DNA of 24,307 nt from Cryptobacterium sp. CAG:338 (lineage in GTDB: Bacteria; Actinomycetota; Coriobacteriia; Coriobacteriales; Eggerthellaceae). The notes under the pieces were generated by a model, which ran no database searches, was not told where the DNA came from, and saw nothing but the letters and a program-made list of their open reading frames with translations. Each line of letters begins with the position of its first letter. The first letter of the stretch is position 1. Of this stretch, positions 7,280 through 15,161 are shown one piece after another. The position numbers and the translations under genes are program-made. The stretch covers positions 1 to 24,307 of the forward strand of contig FR896048.1 of NCBI GenBank assembly GCA_000435475.1, written 5' to 3'.

Positions 7280-8374
7280 ATGTGTACAGCAGTTCGGTTT
7301 GTAGACACTAAAGGTAATTTATATTTTGGTAGAAATTTAGATTGGACCTCTGATTATAGAGAGCGGATTGTGGTAACACCCGCTGAAGCAAGTGTTGCTA
7401 GCGCTTTTGAGAACCCTCCGATCTTTCATGACTCTTCGAGTTTTAAGAGTTATTCGGCACCAGATAATCATTCGACGGCGGAAAGCTGTTCAACTTCGAC
7501 TAATTATTCTGAGATTCTAGATCATCCTAGTTATACGGTAATAGGTGTCGGCATTATTCAAGAAAAAATACCCTTGTACTTTGATTGCGCTAACGAGATG
7601 GGCCTTGCTGTCGCAGGATTGAATTTTTCACAAAGTACGGCGTATATGGATGTTAAAGAAGCAGAAGCGTCAAAAGCTGAGTCTTATTATGTCGCGGCTT
7701 ATGAATTCTCGTTTTGGGTGACACGAAACTTTGCATCGGTAAAAACACTCAAAGAAGTACTTAATCGAGTGGTTATTGTGGGAAAACCGCTCAATGAACA
7801 GTTGCCCGTAGCCAAGCTTCACTGGATTATTTCCGACGCTAAGGAATGTATTGTTGTTGAATGCTTGGAAGATGGCTTAAAGATTTGGGAAAACGATGTA
7901 CAAGTCTTAACTAATGAGCCCGAATTTGGATGGCATCGTCAAAATTTACGAAATTATATATCACTCAACATAAACGATCCCTCATCAAATAATTGGGCAG
8001 ATGCCAACCTTATTCCTTTTGGATCTGGTGGGGGAATGCAAGGAATTCCAGGTGATTATTCTTCTCCTGCTCGTTTCGTAAAAGCTTCTTTTATAGCCAA
8101 TCATTATCCAATACAACAAAATGAGAATAATAATGTAGTGCGAATGTTTCGCACTTTAGGGTCGGTTGCGGTACCGAAAGGTTGCGTTCGAGTTGAAGGC
8201 GGTTGTTCGAACGATCGCCCCGAAGCGCCTTTTTTTGAAAAGACGCTTTATTCTAGCTGTTACTCTACCAAAACGAAGACTTACTATTTTCAAAGGTATG
8301 AAGATCTACAAAATACTGCAGTATGTTTGGATAAGATTACGGATGAGGTAGCAGTTCCGTTTTATGCCAGCTAG
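7280..8374 (+). CDS. choloylglycine hydrolase family amidase, BSH-like
   Basis: An N-terminal nucleophile hydrolase of 364 residues. Removal of Met1 would expose Cys2 (MCTAVRFV), the catalytic thiol. Arg18 and Asp21 (FGRNLDW) are present, as are the Asn of VLTNEPEFGWH and the Arg of SPARFVKASF, completing the known active-site set. NEMGLAVAGLNF carries Asn115 at the place where bile salt hydrolases have Asn and penicillin V acylases usually Tyr, so deconjugation of conjugated bile acids is the better guess. Relative to the C. perfringens enzyme as I recall it, about 33 extra Ser-rich residues lie at about 40-80. No signal peptide is seen, so the enzyme is probably cytoplasmic. AGGGGAAAGC directly precedes the ATG. 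It is divergent from the CDF gene. Confidence 0.88.
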   Translation: MCTAVRFVDTKGNLYFGRNLDWTSDYRERIVVTPAEASVASAFENPPIFHDSSSFKSYSAPDNHSTAESCSTSTNYSEILDHPSYTVIGVGIIQEKIPLYFDCANEMGLAVAGLNFSQSTAYMDVKEAEASKAESYYVAAYEFSFWVTRNFASVKTLKEVLNRVVIVGKPLNEQLPVAKLHWIISDAKECIVVECLEDGLKIWENDVQVLTNEPEFGWHRQNLRNYISLNINDPSSNNWADANLIPFGSGGGMQGIPGDYSSPARFVKASFIANHYPIQQNENNNVVRMFRTLGSVAVPKGCVRVEGGCSNDRPEAPFFEKTLYSSCYSTKTKTYYFQRYEDLQNTAVCLDKITDEVAVPFYAS

Positions 8375-8458
8375 AACTTTGTTGTAGTTTGTGAACCTAT
8401 CGCTTAAAACGTGCCAAGCAAGTGATTATGTAAAGTGATTGCTGCTATGTAGTGCGGA

Positions 8459-9223
8459 TTACACACCGCGTAAAGCGGTTTTTGGAAGGATTGCCTGTAG
8501 GGTAGGCAGTAGTGATCGTAATTCATCTTCATTCCATGGCGTAAAAACCCCTTCTCCTGCAAAAACCGTTTCAGAATCAACGAATTGCTGAATAAACCAA
8601 GCGACATTGCTTAGGGGATATGCATTCTTGTTTGCAAGGCCAGCAATCCAATGTGCGGTTTCAAGAAGGAAGTCTTTCGTATGGAGTTCGTTTAGAACGG
8701 TGGTGCGAAATTCGAAAGGAATTGTGCCCTGCAGCAACAAAGACATACTATTTTCTATTGGTTGAATTTCAAAGTTACATTTAGATGAAGCGTCATTGGT
8801 TGCACCGAATCCGACCGTCTCTGCGTAGTGGACGGGGGAGCTCTTTACATCCATTGCAACATAATCAATGAGAGCATTTTCTAGTAAATACTGCAAAATG
8901 GCAGGGTGCGACCCGTTAGTGTCCAGCTTAACAAGGAATCCAAGATCTTTAATGCGCTTGCAAAAATTCGCTAGGTCATATTGAAGAGTGGGCTCGCCTC
9001 CCGTGATACAAATGCCGTCAAGAAGACCTTGGCGCTTCTTTAAGAATGCAAAGAATTCTTCTTCTGGCAGAAGCATTGGAGAAGGTTTATCGCTCGCAGG
9101 TGTTACCAAATCCGCATTATGGCAAAACGGGCAGCGGAAATTACATCCAAGCGTAAAAACGGTGGCAGCTGTTTTGCCAGGGTAATCCAGAAGGGTAAGT
9201 TTTTGTAAGCCAGCGATCTTCAT
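8459..9223 (-). CDS. nrdG: anaerobic ribonucleotide reductase activating protein
   Basis: A 254-residue radical-SAM activase. It binds a [4Fe-4S] cluster through C27-x3-C31-x2-C34 (CNFRCPFC) and uses S-adenosylmethionine to make the glycyl radical in NrdD. The opening GLQKLTLLDYPGKTAATVFTLGCNFRCPFCHN is the form seen in the NrdG2-type (TIGR02495-like) activases rather than the shorter E. coli NrdG. ICITGGEPTLQ supplies the SAM-binding GGEP, and VAMDVKSSP follows. It is divergent from nrdD across a 340-base control region that holds promoters for both. The start at 9223 has no strong Shine-Dalgarno site, but the protein begins exactly where the family does. Confidence 0.92.
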   Translation of the reverse strand: MKIAGLQKLTLLDYPGKTAATVFTLGCNFRCPFCHNADLVTPASDKPSPMLLPEEEFFAFLKKRQGLLDGICITGGEPTLQYDLANFCKRIKDLGFLVKLDTNGSHPAILQYLLENALIDYVAMDVKSSPVHYAETVGFGATNDASSKCNFEIQPIENSMSLLLQGTIPFEFRTTVLNELHTKDFLLETAHWIAGLANKNAYPLSNVAWFIQQFVDSETVFAGEGVFTPWNEDELRSLLPTLQAILPKTALRGV

Positions 9224-9300
9224 GGCGCGGATACTAGCACATAACAGGTGCGATTCTCGTCATATCTGGGTGAAGTTAGTCTATCTTTCGGTGGTCAGTG

Positions 9301-9329
9301 ATTTTAAATACTTGTTAACATCTTATCAA
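9301..9329 (-). promoter_or_regulatory. nrdG promoter
   Basis: On the minus strand TTGATA (9324-9329) is separated by exactly 17 bases from TAAAAT (9301-9306), each matching the housekeeping consensus at five of six positions. Transcription would begin near 9294, giving nrdG a leader of about 70 bases. Its -35 lies inside the spacer of the opposing nrdD promoter. Confidence 0.65.
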
Positions 9330-9340
9330 CACGGTATACA
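9312..9340 (+). promoter_or_regulatory. nrdD promoter, overlapping the nrdG promoter
   Basis: TTGTTA (9312-9317) and TATACA (9335-9340) are spaced by 17 bases. The -10 overlaps the first NrdR-type box by three bases. Transcription would start near 9347, leaving a leader of about 215 bases before nrdD. The two divergent promoters interlock, so only one polymerase could sit here at a time. Confidence 0.65.
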
Positions 9341-9353
9341 CAATATATAGTGG
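9338..9353. promoter_or_regulatory. NrdR box 1
   Basis: ACACAATATATAGTGG matches the recalled NrdR consensus acaCwATATaTwGtgt at 15 of 16 positions. NrdR is the ATP/dATP-sensing repressor of ribonucleotide reductase genes. The box overlaps the nrdD -10, the classic place for repression, and lies next to the nrdG -35. Confidence 0.8.
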
Positions 9354-9369
9354 TTCAACTTTTACCGAA

Positions 9370-9385
9370 TACCTATATATTCCAA
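9370..9385. promoter_or_regulatory. NrdR box 2 (degenerate)
   Basis: TACCTATATATTCCAA keeps the core C-w-ATATAT-w of the NrdR site but loses the outer bases on both sides. It lies 32 bases from box 1, start to start, close to three helical turns, the usual spacing for paired NrdR boxes, which supports a real weaker half of the pair. Confidence 0.55.
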
Positions 9386-9399
9386 TTTGTGTATTGAAG

Positions 9400-9540
9400 G
9401 CCTAACGTTATACGGGTAAGGTGAATAGCACGCAAGGGGAGTGGGACCTTTTTGAAGTCTTTCGATTAATGAAGGTGCCGCTATAAAACCACTCGCTTAG
9501 CGTTTATTTGGTTTGTTTTCGTTAGCAAAGCAGTTCTAGC
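9400..9540 (+). promoter_or_regulatory. structured nrdD leader, possible attenuator
   Basis: In the long nrdD leader GAGTGG (9439-9444) can pair with CCACTC (9489-9494), enclosing ACCTT/AAGGT (9446-9450 with 9472-9476). CGCTA (9479-9483) can pair with TAGCG (9498-9502) and is followed by a U-rich run (TTTATTTGGTTTGTTTT). The two helices interleave, so they either form a pseudoknot or exclude each other. I do not recognise a known riboswitch class. Confidence 0.35.
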
Positions 9541-9563
9541 AAAACCCAGTTTAGGAGAGCAGT

Positions 9564-12113
9564 ATGTATCAGGTTCAAAAGCGCGACGGCAAAATCGCAG
9601 ATTTTGACGTTACGAAAATCACTGCTGCTATTTCAAAGGCGTTTGACGCTCTTGAAAAGCAGTACCATCCTTCAACGATCGATTTGCTTGGCCTTAACGT
9701 AACCGCTCATTTTGAGCCAAAAGTTAAAGACGGCATCGTTTCGGTTGAGGATATTCAGGACAGTGTTGAAGAAGTACTTTCTAATGCTGGTTATGCTGAT
9801 GTTGCCAAGGCCTATATTCTTTATCGTAAGCAGCGTGAAAACGTGCGCAATGCTAAGGCAACGCTTTTGGACTACAAAGCGCTTGTTGATAGCTACCTAA
9901 AGGTAGAAGACTGGCGTGTAAAGGAAAATTCCACCGTTACCTATTCTGTTGGCGGACTTATTCTTTCTAATTCTGGTGCCATTACGGCAAACTACTGGCT
10001 CTCCGAAGTATATGATCGCGAAATTGCAGATGCGCACCGCAATGCCGAAATGCATATCCATGACCTGTCTATGCTCACTGGTTATTGCGCCGGTTGGTCT
10101 TTAAAGCAGCTTATTCAAGAAGGCTTAGGTGGCATTCCCGGCAAAGTAACCTCAAAGCCTGCAAGCCATCTTTCTAGTCTTTGCAACCAGATGGTGAATT
10201 TCTTGGGTATTATGCAAAATGAATGGGCTGGTGCTCAGGCGTTTTCGAGTTTCGACACCTATTTGGCTCCTTTTGTACGTGCGGATAATTTAACCTACAA
10301 GGAAGTAAAACAGTGTGTTGAATCATTCGTGTTTGGTGTCAATACGCCAAGCCGTTGGGGAACTCAGGCGCCTTTCTCTAACATTACGCTTGACTGGGTT
10401 TGCCCACCCGATTTGAAAGATCAGCCTGCTATTGTTGGTGGCGTTGAGCAGGACTTCACCTACGGTGAATGTCAGAATGAAATGGATATGGTAAATAAGG
10501 CCTTTATTGAGGTAATGATCGAAGGCGATGCTAACGGTCGCGGCTTCCAATATCCAATTCCAACCTATTCCATTACGAGCAATTTTGATTGGTCGGAAAC
10601 GGAAAACAACAAGCTTTTGTTTGAAATGACCTCGAAGTATGGCACTCCGTATTTCAGTAACTATATTAATTCCGATATGGAGCCATCCGATGTTCGTTCA
10701 ATGTGCTGCCGTTTGCGTCTTGATCTTCGTGAACTTCGCAAGAAGTCAGGTGGCTTCTTTGGTAGTGGCGAATCTACAGGATCAGTAGGTGTTGTTACTA
10801 TCAACATGCCTCGTCTTGCGTATCAGTCTGAAAATGAAGCAGATTTCTACGCTCATCTTGATCATTTGATGGACTTGGCAGCTCGTTCTCTGAAGACTAA
10901 GCGTACGGTTATTACGAAGTTCCTCGAAGCTGGCCTGTATCCATACACGAAGCGTTATTTGGGCACGTTCGATAACCACTTCAGCACTATTGGTTTGGTT
11001 GGTATGAATGAAGCTTGCCTGAACGCGAAATGGTTGCGTAAAGATTTAACGCAAGTGGGAGCTCAGCAGTTCACCAAGGATGTTTTGAATCATATGCGCG
11101 AGCGCTTGAGCGATTACCAGGAAAAATATGGTGACCTGTACAACCTAGAAGCAACTCCTGCTGAATCTACAACATATCGTTTTGCAAAGCATGACAAGGA
11201 AGCATTCCCTGACATTATCACTGCCAACGATAACGGCACACCTTATTACACCAATAGTTCTCATTTGCCCGTTGGTTTTACTGAAGATATCTTTAGTGCG
11301 CTCGATGTTCAGGACGAATTGCAGACGCTTTATACCTCAGGTACGGTGTTCCATGCATTCTTAGGCGAAAAGCTTCCCGACTGGAAGGCGGCAGCAACGC
11401 TTGTTCGTAAGATTGCCGAAAATTACAAGCTTCCGTATTACACCATTTCGCCTACGTATTCGGTGTGCAAGAATCATGGCTATATTGCAGGTGAGGTATA
11501 TGAGTGTCCTTGCTGTCATGAAAAGACTGAAGTATATAGCCGCATTACGGGCTACTATCGTCCAGTTCAGAACTGGAATGATGGCAAGAGCCAGGAATTC
11601 AAGGATCGTAAAGTTTACAATGTAGAAGCGTCTAAGCTTGCTAAAAGCAGTGCCGCTATGGCGTCTTTAGTAGAGCAGACCGCCCGTGCTGCTTCTGCGG
11701 CTCCGACTGATCGTGGCGCTCAGACTGGCGATGCCGCAACGGAAGCTGCACAAGGTGCGGGGCTGGAATCTGCTAAACAGGAAGTTGCTGGACAGGAAAC
11801 TGCTGAACAAATGGCGGCACCCGCAATTCAAGAAACAGAAATTCCTCTTGTGGAAGCTGCTCTGAAACCTGGTTTATATCTTGTGGCAACCCATACGTGC
11901 CCTAATTGCCATTTCGCGGCAGCCCAGTTAGACAAAGCGGGCATTCAGTATGAAACCTTGTTCGCAGAAGAAAACCAAGAGCTTATTAAGCAATTCAACC
12001 TTATGCAGGCTCCCTCTTTGATTAAGGTTTCTTCAGCGGGAGATGCTGAGACATTCGGTGGGGCAGCTGCGGTATTCAAGGAAATCAGCGAATTGATGGC
12101 TGTTGCTCGTTAG
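9564..12113 (+). CDS. nrdD: anaerobic ribonucleoside-triphosphate reductase fused to a redoxin
   Basis: An 849-residue class III reductase making dNTPs without oxygen by glycyl-radical chemistry. An ATP-cone occupies about 1-95 (YQVQKRDGKIADFDVTKI). The catalytic barrel follows with Cys207 (SSLCNQM) and the paired Cys381-Cys382 (MCCRLRLDL). A Cys-rich zinc site (SVCKNHGY, YECPCCHE) precedes the radical Gly663 (SRITGYYRPVQNW). After an Ala/Gln/Glu-rich linker (about 695-760) comes an extra redoxin-like domain with Cys779-Pro-Asn-Cys782 and a probable cis-Pro817 (QAPSLI). The typical family ends soon after the radical site. The fusion suggests reduction by a thiol relay instead of formate, as described for the NrdD2 subclass. 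AGGAGAG lies upstream of the ATG. A terminator follows. Confidence 0.95.
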   Translation: MYQVQKRDGKIADFDVTKITAAISKAFDALEKQYHPSTIDLLGLNVTAHFEPKVKDGIVSVEDIQDSVEEVLSNAGYADVAKAYILYRKQRENVRNAKATLLDYKALVDSYLKVEDWRVKENSTVTYSVGGLILSNSGAITANYWLSEVYDREIADAHRNAEMHIHDLSMLTGYCAGWSLKQLIQEGLGGIPGKVTSKPASHLSSLCNQMVNFLGIMQNEWAGAQAFSSFDTYLAPFVRADNLTYKEVKQCVESFVFGVNTPSRWGTQAPFSNITLDWVCPPDLKDQPAIVGGVEQDFTYGECQNEMDMVNKAFIEVMIEGDANGRGFQYPIPTYSITSNFDWSETENNKLLFEMTSKYGTPYFSNYINSDMEPSDVRSMCCRLRLDLRELRKKSGGFFGSGESTGSVGVVTINMPRLAYQSENEADFYAHLDHLMDLAARSLKTKRTVITKFLEAGLYPYTKRYLGTFDNHFSTIGLVGMNEACLNAKWLRKDLTQVGAQQFTKDVLNHMRERLSDYQEKYGDLYNLEATPAESTTYRFAKHDKEAFPDIITANDNGTPYYTNSSHLPVGFTEDIFSALDVQDELQTLYTSGTVFHAFLGEKLPDWKAAATLVRKIAENYKLPYYTISPTYSVCKNHGYIAGEVYECPCCHEKTEVYSRITGYYRPVQNWNDGKSQEFKDRKVYNVEASKLAKSSAAMASLVEQTARAASAAPTDRGAQTGDAATEAAQGAGLESAKQEVAGQETAEQMAAPAIQETEIPLVEAALKPGLYLVATHTCPNCHFAAAQLDKAGIQYETLFAEENQELIKQFNLMQAPSLIKVSSAGDAETFGGAAAVFKEISELMAVAR

Positions 12114-12143
12114 TTTACTCGTTAAATAAAGTATCAAATTAAG

Positions 12144-12176
12144 AACCCGATGCCGTTTGGTGTCGGGTTTCTTTTA
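12144..12176 (+). terminator. rho-independent terminator after nrdD
   Basis: AACCCGA (12144-12150) and TCGGGTT (12163-12169) form a 7-bp stem with an inner CC/GG pair, followed by TTTCTTTTAT. It lies about 30 bases beyond the nrdD stop. Confidence 0.85.
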
Positions 12177-12293
12177 TGTATTCAGCCATTTAAGTTTAAT
12201 TGTCAGCCTATTCCATGCCAGTTTATAAAAAGTGACCTGAAATCTATGAGCAAAAATTAAAATAAAAAACAGGCTGGATGTTAGGAACTGCAG

Positions 12294-13715
12294 ATGATTA
12301 CCTATGATCTAGAACAACGTGGAAATCTATCTAAGTATGAATATCTTTACCGCTGCATTAGAAGCGATATTCGAAGGGGTGTGCTTTTTGCCGGGTATAA
12401 GCTGCCTTCAAAGCGCATGCTGGCCCAACATCTTTCCATTAGTGTAAGTACGGTAGAACAAGCTTACGATCTTCTAGCGAGTGAGGGATATGTGCAACCA
12501 CGCAAAGGTAGCGGGTTTTATGTTGCGCACATTCCGAGAAGTCTCGTTCATATCAATCCTTTTGCTATCGCAACCGATGAAGAAGATATGTGGCAGGTTC
12601 CCGACTTCGACTTTAAGGCAAACAAATGCAGTCTTAATCTCTTTCCTAAAGACACTTGGTTGCGTATTATGCGTCGAACACTTTCTGAAGGAAATGAAAC
12701 GTTGTTCGAAACGGTTCCTTTCAATGGGTTGGCAGAGTTACGCGAAGCTATTGCACGATATCTTTACGAATTCAAAGGGATTTATGCAACACCTGATCAG
12801 ATTATTGTTGGCGCGGGAACAGAGTATTTATATAGTCGTTTGCTGCAGTTGTTTGGGTCGCGTGCAATAATTGCTATTGGGGATCCAGGATATAAAAAAC
12901 TTGCTGATATTTCACGAAGCGTGGGAACTCTTTGGGAATATGTTCCGCTTGATGACGAAGGAATATTGGTAGATGAACTAGCAAAAAGCCCTGCTGAAAT
13001 TGTTCATGTATCTCCCGCAAATCATTTTCCACTCGGAATAGAAATGTCATCTTCGCGCCGAAAAGAATTGCTGCGTTGGGTTAATGAAGACCCTCATCGC
13101 TACATAATTGAAGACGATTATGATTCGGAACTTCGTTTTAGTGGGCGTGCGCAACCGGCTTTGTTTACGCAAGACTTAAATCAGCGGGTGATCTACCTTA
13201 ATACGTTCTCGAAAACGCTGGTACCTTCGTTGCGTATTTCTTATATGGTGCTACCAAAACAATTAATGGATTTGTATGCCCGTCAACTCAGTTTTTATTC
13301 TTGCACGGTTTCTAGTTTTGAACAGGGTGCTTTAGCTCGTTTTATTCGGGGTGGCTATTTTGAGCGTCATATTAATCGATTGCGCCGCTACTACAACAAA
13401 CAGCGCAAAGCGGTTGTGCAAGCGTTAGAGGAATCAGACTTAGTTACTATTGGAAATGTTCATGATATTAATGTGGGAACCCATTTAATTCTCTCAGTTG
13501 ATTCAAGGCTTAGTGATGAAGAAATATCGCAAGAAGCGCAGTATTTAGGCATGCATTTAGCTATGCTTTCAGACTATTGCATCAACCCTACAGCAAGGTC
13601 ATTCCATTATGTGGTAATAAATTTTGCCAGTATTGAAGCAAACCAAATTAATGATGCCGTAAAACTGTTAGAGCGAGTTTTTGCTGAAGATATTGCTGCT
13701 GCGAAAAAGAAGTAA
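12294..13715 (+). CDS. MocR-type GntR/aminotransferase transcriptional regulator
   Basis: A 473-residue regulator with an N-terminal GntR winged helix (about 10-75: YRCIRSDIRRGVLFAGYKLPSKRMLAQHLSISVSTVEQAYDLLASEGYV) joined to a fold-type I aminotransferase-like domain. The PLP-binding Lys307 is in NTFSKTLVPSLR, preceded by the cofactor-contacting EDDYDSELRF. MocR proteins bind DNA as dimers and sense PLP or an amino compound; many control neighbouring pyridoxal, GABA or taurine genes, but none of these is adjacent. AGGA sits about six bases before the ATG. It is followed 245 bases later by an SDR gene on the same strand. The target is unknown. Confidence 0.9.
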   Translation: MITYDLEQRGNLSKYEYLYRCIRSDIRRGVLFAGYKLPSKRMLAQHLSISVSTVEQAYDLLASEGYVQPRKGSGFYVAHIPRSLVHINPFAIATDEEDMWQVPDFDFKANKCSLNLFPKDTWLRIMRRTLSEGNETLFETVPFNGLAELREAIARYLYEFKGIYATPDQIIVGAGTEYLYSRLLQLFGSRAIIAIGDPGYKKLADISRSVGTLWEYVPLDDEGILVDELAKSPAEIVHVSPANHFPLGIEMSSSRRKELLRWVNEDPHRYIIEDDYDSELRFSGRAQPALFTQDLNQRVIYLNTFSKTLVPSLRISYMVLPKQLMDLYARQLSFYSCTVSSFEQGALARFIRGGYFERHINRLRRYYNKQRKAVVQALEESDLVTIGNVHDINVGTHLILSVDSRLSDEEISQEAQYLGMHLAMLSDYCINPTARSFHYVVINFASIEANQINDAVKLLERVFAEDIAAAKKK

Positions 13716-13765
13716 CGCATTAGAGAGAGCCGATACAGGAAGACCTTATACCTTATAGAGCCTTG

Positions 13766-13779
13766 TTGCTTATAAGCAA
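13766..13779. promoter_or_regulatory. 14-bp perfect palindrome, possible operator
   Basis: TTGCTTATAAGCAA is an exact dyad, bracketed by GAGCC on both sides. It lies 50 bases after the MocR-type gene and about 190 before the SDR start, upstream of a possible promoter. A repressor or activator site is plausible, but a random AT-rich palindrome is not excluded. Confidence 0.35.
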
Positions 13780-13830
13780 TGAGCCTCGAATGGACTAGAT
13801 GTTTGAATAAAAGCTGCCATTAAATACTTC

Positions 13831-13863
13831 TTGTTTGTTGCAACCGACCCGAAATAATATATA
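13831..13863 (+). promoter_or_regulatory. possible promoter of the SDR gene
   Basis: Two overlapping readings are possible: TTGTTT (13831-13836) with TAATAT at 13855-13860 (18-base spacer), or TTGTTG (13835-13840) with TATATA at 13858-13863 (17-base spacer). Neither is close to consensus, but the AT-rich stretch is the only candidate in this gap. Confidence 0.4.
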
Positions 13864-13960
13864 CGAATTGAATCTAGGTACTTTGTGGTGTCCTCGGTAG
13901 GCTCTATTCCACAAACTCTGGAAATTACCCGAAGGGTACTGGGATTAGAGGAGGATACCT

Positions 13961-14719
13961 ATGGCAAAGGTAGCAATTATTACGGGTGGTTCTCGTGGTC
14001 TTGGTGCGGCAATGTCACGTAAGCTCGGTGAATTGGGTTACGATATTGCACTGAATTATCGCAGCGATTCCTCTCGAAAGTTCTGTGATGAAATTGCCGA
14101 AGAGTTAAAGGAAAAGTATGGAACCGAAACATTAATCGTTAAGGCAGACGTGGGATCCTTTGAAGGCTGCAAGGCATTAGTTGATGCAACGGTAGAACAT
14201 TTTGGCGACAAGATTGATGCCTTGGTAAACAATGCGGGCGTTACCAATAATTGTAACTGGATTGATATTGAACCAGCAGCCTACGAAAACGTTATCAACA
14301 TTAACTTACTTTCTGGCATGCATATGACCCACTTGGTTCTTCCTTATATGATTAATCATTCTGATACGAAGGAAAACCAATGTAATATTGTATCCACCAG
14401 CTCTGTTGGCGGTTTGACCGGCGTTATTAATCAGGCGGATTACTGCGCATCAAAAGCAGGTGTTATTGGATATACTCGCGCATTGGCGCTCGAATATGCA
14501 GCGCAGGGTGTTCGAGTAAACGCTATCGCTCCGGGTATGATTATGACCGATATGCTTCGTGGCGTTAATCAAGACGAATTGAATGCTCTTGCAGCAACTA
14601 TTCCTCAAGGCTATATTGGTGAGCCTTCCGATATTGCTGGCGCTTTAGGTTATATCCTTACTGCTCCTTATTTAACTGGGCAGGTAATTTCCCCTAATGG
14701 CGGTTTTGTGCTTGCATAA
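13961..14719 (+). CDS. SDR-family oxidoreductase, FabG-like
   Basis: A 252-residue classical short-chain dehydrogenase. The NAD(P)-binding TGGSRGLG lies at 8-15, NNAG at 90-93, and the catalytic tetrad includes Ser147/148 (IVSTSSVGG) and Tyr161-x3-Lys165 (YCASK). The C-terminus (YLTGQVISPNGGFVLA) is the usual FabG ending, in which the family normally has DGG; here it is NGG. The best guess is 3-oxoacyl-ACP reduction in fatty acid synthesis, but no other fab gene is adjacent, so an SDR acting on another carbonyl is possible. GAGGAGGATACCT before the ATG is a very strong ribosome site, and a TACCC/GGGTA mini-hairpin (13926-13938) sits just upstream. Confidence 0.82.
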   Translation: MAKVAIITGGSRGLGAAMSRKLGELGYDIALNYRSDSSRKFCDEIAEELKEKYGTETLIVKADVGSFEGCKALVDATVEHFGDKIDALVNNAGVTNNCNWIDIEPAAYENVININLLSGMHMTHLVLPYMINHSDTKENQCNIVSTSSVGGLTGVINQADYCASKAGVIGYTRALALEYAAQGVRVNAIAPGMIMTDMLRGVNQDELNALAATIPQGYIGEPSDIAGALGYILTAPYLTGQVISPNGGFVLA

Positions 14720-14841
14720 ACGATAAGCAAAACATGAAGCAGAATCACTTTTCCTGTGATGAATCTTGGCCTTTGTTAAACAAGTGATTGCTTTTGTTGG
14801 GTTGTATGAGTGGTTGCATACATAAACATCTCTTCTCTTGG

Positions 14842-14874
14842 AGTGCGCTCTGCATAGGGCGCACTTTCTTTGTT
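14842..14874 (+). terminator. rho-independent terminator after the SDR gene
   Basis: AGTGCGC (14842-14848) pairs with GCGCACT (14859-14865), seven bases with a 10-base loop, followed by TTCTTTGTTT. It ends the SDR transcript about 120 bases beyond its stop. Confidence 0.8.
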
Positions 14875-15161
14875 TACGGTTTGCTATCTGCTCGAACATG
14901 GGATGAAAAGTACGCTACTAAACAGGTATGATAGTGCGAACTGAATAGCTCGGCAGGATAGATTAAAGCGGGATGTTTTAGCCTGGCAAATGTTTGGCTT
15001 AGTATGTAGTGCAAAGTGGAAAGCTTGAGCATATGTATAAAAAGCTGCTTGAGTGCATTGGCCAATCCAGCAGGGCAAATATGATCGAAAAACCCAGCTC
15101 ATGATAGAGTAAAATGCCGTTAGATGTGTTTTGCGGCATAGAAAAGCTAAAAGGAATTGGT
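14875..15161. other. gap before the membrane protein gene
   Basis: No convincing gene is seen; the two short minus-strand frames here lack ribosome sites and protein-like composition. TTGGCC (15058-15063) and TATGAT (15080-15085), 16 bases apart, may be the promoter for the following gene. ATGCCG (15114-15119) pairs with CGGCAT (15134-15139), putting a hairpin in that gene's leader over an unused upstream ATG. Confidence 0.45.

Noticed and set aside
9400..9540. Cobalamin riboswitch in the nrdD leader
   Set aside because: Fragments such as GGTG and GGGAGTGGG are reminiscent, but the conserved GCCACTG box and the core junction are not present in order, and class III reductases do not need cobalamin.
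14874..15102. Two overlapping minus-strand frames of 63 and 72 codons
   Set aside because: Neither has a ribosome site or motif; the stretch contains promoter-like and leader-hairpin signals for the downstream membrane protein instead.
15114..15161. Upstream ATG adding 16 residues to the membrane protein
   Set aside because: The ATG lies in the arm of a 6-bp hairpin and lacks a ribosome site, while the ATG at 15162 has AAAGGA at good distance.
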